Below, one piece after another: positions 6,989 through 9,896 of a stretch of 9,896 nucleotides of DNA (the first letter of the stretch is position 1; each line of letters starts with the position of its first letter). The stretch comes from Prevotella sp. CAG:1185 (GTDB taxonomy: Bacteria; Bacteroidota; Bacteroidia; Bacteroidales; Bacteroidaceae). Made by a program: the position numbers and the translations under genes. The DNA is taken from assembly GCA_000436695.1 (NCBI GenBank), contig HF992647.1:1-9896 (forward strand). The letters are read 5' to 3'. The notes under the pieces are model-generated. The model was not told the origin of the DNA. It did not search any database and was given only the letters and a program-made list of their open reading frames with translations.

Positions 6989-8437
6989 ATGTCAACGAAA
7001 AACTCATACAACGGTAAGATTTCTTTCGGCGAGAAGGTAGGCTATTCATTGGGCGACCTTGCAGCCAACCTGGTGTTTCAGATGATAATGATATATCAGC
7101 TGAAGTTTTATACCGACGTGTTCGGACTCAACGGTGCCATAGCCGGCTCGGTGTTGTTGGTGGCGCCAATGGTGAGCGCCTTTGCCGACCCGATAGTGGG
7201 CATACTGACCGACCGCACCAATACGCGCTGGGGCAAATACCGCCCGTGGATACTGGCGTCGGCTCTGCCGTTCTGCCTGTTCTACATCCTTGCCTTCCAC
7301 AGGCCCGACATACAGGACAAGACGCTGCTTGCCGTTTATGCCGCCGTGTCGTATGTGCTTCTGCTGATGATGTATTCGTTTAACAACACGCCCTACGCCT
7401 CGCTTGGGGGAGTGATGACGGCCGACATAAAGGAGCGCACAAGCATCAACACGGTGAGGTTTGTGGCAAGTACCATAGCCCAGTTTGCCGTGCAGGGCTT
7501 CACGCTGCCGCTCATCGACCGGCTGGGAGGGAGCGACGCGAGCCGCGGATGGAGCCGCACCATACTGCTGTTTGCCTTCATCGCCTTTATATGTCTGCTG
7601 ATAACCTTCTTCACCACAAAGGAGCGCATAGCCCAGCCGCCGCAGCAGAAGTCGAGCCTGAGGGAAGATGTGAGGGAGACCTTCGGCAATGTGTCGTGGC
7701 GCGTGATGTTTGTGCTGTGTCTTGCCGTGTACACCTCGCTGGCGATGTTCGGTTCGTCGATGAACTTCTATTTCCAAAGCTATCTCGACCAGCGCTCGCT
7801 CTATGAGTTGCTGCACGGTCTGGGACTCGCCGATACCGAGCGCGAGGCTTATTCGGCAGGCTTCTCGCTGTTCAACATACTCAATGCCGTGATGCAGTTC
7901 GTTGGCGTGGTGTTCCTTTCGGGATGGCTTGCCGGCAAGCTGGGCAAGAAGACCGTATATATAGTGTGCCTGTCGCTCACCGTGTTGTTTCAGGCGCTGT
8001 TCTATCTGCCTTCGCCCGACAACGTTGTAATGGTTTATGTGCTGTGCATACTCAAGAGTCTGTCCTATGCCCCCACGATACCTCTGATGTGGGCAATGGT
8101 GGCAGATGTTGCCGACTATATGGAATATCTCAACCGCCGCCGCGCCACGGGATTCTGTTTCTCGGGCATAATGTTCGCGCTGAAGATGGGATTAGGCTTC
8201 GGCGGAGCCTTGTCGGGCATACTGCTGTCGGCATTCGGCTACGTGTCGGGAGGCACTGCCATGCAGAGCAGCGGGGCTGTTGAGGGCATACGCCTCGTGT
8301 CGAGCATAGTGCCTGCCGTGGTCTACGGCATAGCCCTTGCGTCGGTGTTGTTTTATCCCATAACAAAACGATTTAACGAGAAGATGCAGGCAGAGCTTGC
8401 CGTGCGGCGCAAAAGGGCAGAAGGGCAGGGCGAATGA
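6989..8437 (+). CDS. GPH-family sugar:cation symporter (MFS superfamily)
   Basis: This 482-residue inner-membrane protein has about 12 hydrophobic segments. It shows hallmarks of the glycoside-pentoside-hexuronide:cation symporters (MelB/XynP/UidB group): an N-terminal GYSLGDLAANLVF (18-30), a DPIVGILTDRTNTRWGKYRPW block (67-87), SFNNTPYASL (130-139), and VADVADYMEYLNRRRATGF (371-389) with the GPH-type second-half motif. Length is typical for the family. Members import sugars, oligosaccharides or glycosides with H+ or Na+. The substrate cannot be read from the sequence, and no glycoside hydrolase lies in the window to suggest one. A short hydrophilic insert at 268-290 (DQRSLYELLHGLGLADTERE) lies between predicted membrane segments. 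The gene is the first of a two-gene unit with the Nudix hydrolase. Its own promoter lies about 120 bases upstream, and no Shine-Dalgarno is evident. Confidence 0.93.
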   Translation: MSTKNSYNGKISFGEKVGYSLGDLAANLVFQMIMIYQLKFYTDVFGLNGAIAGSVLLVAPMVSAFADPIVGILTDRTNTRWGKYRPWILASALPFCLFYILAFHRPDIQDKTLLAVYAAVSYVLLLMMYSFNNTPYASLGGVMTADIKERTSINTVRFVASTIAQFAVQGFTLPLIDRLGGSDASRGWSRTILLFAFIAFICLLITFFTTKERIAQPPQQKSSLREDVRETFGNVSWRVMFVLCLAVYTSLAMFGSSMNFYFQSYLDQRSLYELLHGLGLADTEREAYSAGFSLFNILNAVMQFVGVVFLSGWLAGKLGKKTVYIVCLSLTVLFQALFYLPSPDNVVMVYVLCILKSLSYAPTIPLMWAMVADVADYMEYLNRRRATGFCFSGIMFALKMGLGFGGALSGILLSAFGYVSGGTAMQSSGAVEGIRLVSSIVPAVVYGIALASVLFYPITKRFNEKMQAELAVRRKRAEGQGE

Positions 8438-8471
8438 CAGTAGGCGGCATGCACACGAAAAGAACAAAGCA

Positions 8472-8477
8472 AAGGAG
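8472..8477 (+). promoter_or_regulatory. Ribosome binding site AAGGAG for the Nudix gene
   Basis: AAGGAG lies 11 bases before the ATG at 8489. It supports that start and translation from a shared mRNA with the transporter. It stands out because the other plus-strand genes here have no such site. Confidence 0.5.
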
Positions 8478-8488
8478 AAAGACTGAAG

Positions 8489-8893
8489 ATGAACGCTAAG
8501 CATTATGACGTGGTGGCGGCCGTGATACGCAAGGACGGAAAATATTTCTGCGTGAGAAAGGGCAGCGCCAAATACAGCTACACAAGCTACAAATACGAGT
8601 TTCCGGGCGGAAAGATTGAGCCGGGCGAAACGCCGCAGGAGGCACTGAGGCGTGAAATGGCAGAGGAACTCGACTACGACATATCTGTGGGCGACAGGCT
8701 CGTGGCGGTAAGTCACGATTATCCCGACTTCTCGATAACGCTCAACGCCTATCTGTGCGAGCCGCTGGCGGATGACTTCAAACTGAAAGAGCATACTGAA
8801 TACAGATGGCTCGGGGTGCAGGAGCTTCATACGGTAGACTGGGCAGCTGCCGACCTTGGTATTGTAAGGCGCATAGAGCAGGGCGGATTTTAG
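8489..8893 (+). CDS. Nudix hydrolase, (d)CTP pyrophosphatase/MutT-like
   Basis: This 134-residue protein has a complete Nudix box at 41-63: GKIEPGE, seven residues, then REMAEELDY. The usual Gly near the end is Asp62, which also occurs in NudG-like members. The catalytic, metal-binding Glu residues (E56, E59, E60) are present. EFPGGKIEPGE before the box and the N-terminal VVAAVIRKDGKYFCVRKG are typical of small MutT/NudG housekeeping enzymes. These hydrolyse damaged or non-canonical nucleoside triphosphates (8-oxo-dGTP, CTP or dCTP analogues) in the cytoplasm. The exact substrate is not resolved. The gene follows the transporter by 51 bases and precedes a strong terminator, so the two probably share a transcript. 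A functional link between them is not obvious. Confidence 0.93.
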   Translation: MNAKHYDVVAAVIRKDGKYFCVRKGSAKYSYTSYKYEFPGGKIEPGETPQEALRREMAEELDYDISVGDRLVAVSHDYPDFSITLNAYLCEPLADDFKLKEHTEYRWLGVQELHTVDWAAADLGIVRRIEQGGF

Positions 8894-9010
8894 CAACGCA
8901 ATATTATGCCGTGTCGTGTCGGCGGATAGGGTTAAGGACATTCAAAGGCGTGTGTTTAATCCTAATCAACTTTCAGGCGGCGCATGGCTTTTATCTGTTT
9001 TGTTCGTTCG

Positions 9011-9050
9011 GGCTGAATCATAACGGCTGATTCGGTCTTAATATTATTTT
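9011..9050 (+). terminator. Intrinsic terminator of the transporter-Nudix unit
   Basis: GGCTGAATCA (9011-9020) pairs with TGATTCGGTC (9028-9037) over 10 positions including two G-U pairs, with a 7-base loop. A T-rich tail follows (TTAATATTATTTT, 9038-9050). It lies 117 bases after the Nudix stop codon and is the best-formed terminator in the window. Confidence 0.6.
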
Positions 9051-9064
9051 CCGTTAATTGTTTA

Positions 9065-9084
9065 ATCTAATCAGTAAATTAGAT
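9065..9084. promoter_or_regulatory. Perfect 7-bp dyad, possible operator
   Basis: ATCTAAT (9065-9071) and ATTAGAT (9078-9084) are exact reverse complements with a 6-base spacer. The dyad ends 24 bases before the -7 element at 9109-9116, so it would cover roughly -56 to -37. That is a common position for a regulator site. The regulator is unknown, and AT-rich dyads also arise by chance. Confidence 0.35.
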
Positions 9085-9108
9085 ACAGCGTTTTGTTTCG
9101 ATAATATG

Positions 9109-9116
9109 TACTTTTG
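9109..9116 (+). promoter_or_regulatory. -7 promoter element TACTTTTG for the DUF3737 gene
   Basis: TACTTTTG followed by CAC matches TAnnTTTG exactly. A TTTG lies at 9092-9095, but the 13-base gap is too short for a standard -33 element. Predicted transcription starts near 9121, giving a leader of about 113 bases. Confidence 0.55.
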
Positions 9117-9233
9117 CACAAGAAAAATAAATAATCACTATGCCGGGGCGTAAAATATGCGTGTATGAGACAATGGAATATGGGCCGGCATGTTTGGCAA
9201 AACAATAAAAACGAAATAAAACCTGATATAATT

Positions 9234-9896
9234 ATGAAACTGATTGAGAATACTGAATTTGGCGGCGAACGCCCGTTGTTCGCATCGCATGATCTGCACA
9301 TCAACAACGTAACCATACGCGAAGGCGAGTCGGCGATAAAGGAATGTAGCAACATCGTGGCAACCAACTGCCGCTTTGAAGGCAACTATCCGTTCTGGCA
9401 TGTACACGGATTCACGATAGACAACTGCTATTTTGCCGTTGGCGGACGCTCGGCATTGTGGTATTCAGACCATCTTACGATGAAGAACACCGTGATAGAC
9501 GCGCCGAAGATGTTCCGTGAGATGAACGACATAGACATCGAGAACGTTGAGATAAACGACGCTGACGAGATATTCTGGCGCTGCAACCGCATCAACGTGA
9601 AGAACCTGAAGCTGCACGGCGGCACTTATCCCTTTATGTTCAGCAACGACATACGGGTGGACGGACTTGAGAGCGACAGCAAATACGTGTTCCAGTATGT
9701 CAAGAACGTTGAGATACACAATGCGAAGATAACAACGAAGGATGCCTTCTGGGAGGTGGAGAACGTTACCATATACGACTCGGAGCTTAACGGTGAGTAT
9801 CTTGGATGGCACTCGCGCAACCTGCGCCTTGTAAACTGCCATATCTCAGGCGAGCAGCCGCTGTGCTATGCCCACGACCTGGTGCTTGAAAACTGC
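9234..9896 (+). CDS. DUF3737 family protein, right-handed beta-helix (5' part)
   Basis: The first 221 residues are present; the gene continues past the right edge. From memory, family members run to about 280 residues, so roughly 60 are missing. There is no signal peptide, so a cytoplasmic location is likely. The sequence is built of repeating coils of about 18-22 residues with strands such as FTIDNCYF, LTMKNTVI, IDIENVEI, INVKNLKL, VEIHNAKI and LRLVNCHI. Family landmarks are GESAIKECSNI (31-41), YPFWHVHGF (52-60), ALWYSDHL (74-81), KDAFWEVENV (169-178) and GEYLGWHSRNL (187-197). This fits a pectin-lyase-like beta-helix with aromatic residues stacked along one face. Biochemical function is not established for the family; carbohydrate binding or modification is only suggested by the fold. 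It has its own promoter and structured leader, separate from the Nudix gene. Confidence 0.88.
   Translation, partial: MKLIENTEFGGERPLFASHDLHINNVTIREGESAIKECSNIVATNCRFEGNYPFWHVHGFTIDNCYFAVGGRSALWYSDHLTMKNTVIDAPKMFREMNDIDIENVEINDADEIFWRCNRINVKNLKLHGGTYPFMFSNDIRVDGLESDSKYVFQYVKNVEIHNAKITTKDAFWEVENVTIYDSELNGEYLGWHSRNLRLVNCHISGEQPLCYAHDLVLENC

Larger units (their letters stand above)
8894..9233 (+). other. Intergenic region with terminator, dyad and promoter
   Basis: The first 115 bases hold nothing I can name. Then come the intrinsic terminator (9011-9037), a perfect dyad (9065-9084), a promoter element (9109-9116) and a leader with ATGCCGG/CCGGCAT (9140-9146 and 9185-9191). A 22-residue frame (9140-9208, MPGRKICVYETMEYGPACLA and two more residues) overlaps that stem. 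The order fits the end of one transcription unit and the regulated start of the next. Confidence 0.55.

Noticed and set aside
6964..7017. 17-codon frame overlapping the transporter start as a real gene
   Set aside because: It is out of frame with the transporter, lacks a ribosome binding site and has no conservation evidence. It is mentioned only as context.
7046..7816. 256-codon minus-strand frame antisense to the transporter
   Set aside because: It is a His/Arg/Gln-rich shadow of a strongly supported membrane transporter gene.
8192..8941. 249-codon minus-strand frame across the transporter end and Nudix gene
   Set aside because: It covers two well-supported plus-strand genes and has no recognisable features of its own.
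9071..9842. Minus-strand frames opposite the DUF3737 gene
   Set aside because: They lie antisense to a clear family member with repeating beta-helix coils.

Overview
The window looks like chromosomal DNA from a Bacteroidales bacterium, most likely a Prevotella relative of fairly high GC. The evidence is a TonB-dependent receptor with a CarboxypepD_reg-like N-terminal extension, a lipoprotein with BACON domains, several TAnnTTTG promoter elements of the Bacteroidetes type, and few Shine-Dalgarno sequences. Genus is an inference from overall look, not from a marker gene.

Layout, left to right. Positions 1-45 may hold the last codons of a gene entering from the left. A gene-poor region follows to 1324, with a 22-bp tandem repeat, a strong promoter-like element (452-459), a 10-bp stem-loop (781-807), and a run of 10-bp repeats (863-902). 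Next is a 614-residue lipoprotein gene (1325-3169, +) with two apparent BACON domains. Blocks I counted by hand inside it are 27-32% GC, against about 62% in the receptor and transporter genes, so roughly 300-3360 looks like an inserted AT-rich island. It ends abruptly at a 12-bp inverted repeat (3365-3425).

On the minus strand, a small exported histidine-rich protein (6195-6548) precedes a TonB-dependent receptor (3595-5904). The first has a promoter element so close to its ATG that its mRNA may be nearly leaderless. I read the pair as a possible outer-membrane uptake module, perhaps for a transition metal.

Running rightward from a separate promoter (6863-6870) is a GPH-family sugar:cation symporter gene (6989-8437) followed 51 bases later by a Nudix hydrolase gene (8489-8893). 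A good intrinsic terminator (9011-9037) closes this unit. A new promoter (9109-9116) with a structured leader then precedes a DUF3737-family beta-helix protein that runs off the right edge (9234-9896).

No tRNA, rRNA, CRISPR array, intact transposase or recognised riboswitch was seen. The best candidates for something undescribed are the two-BACON lipoprotein island with its long untranslated upstream region, and the His-rich protein/receptor pair.
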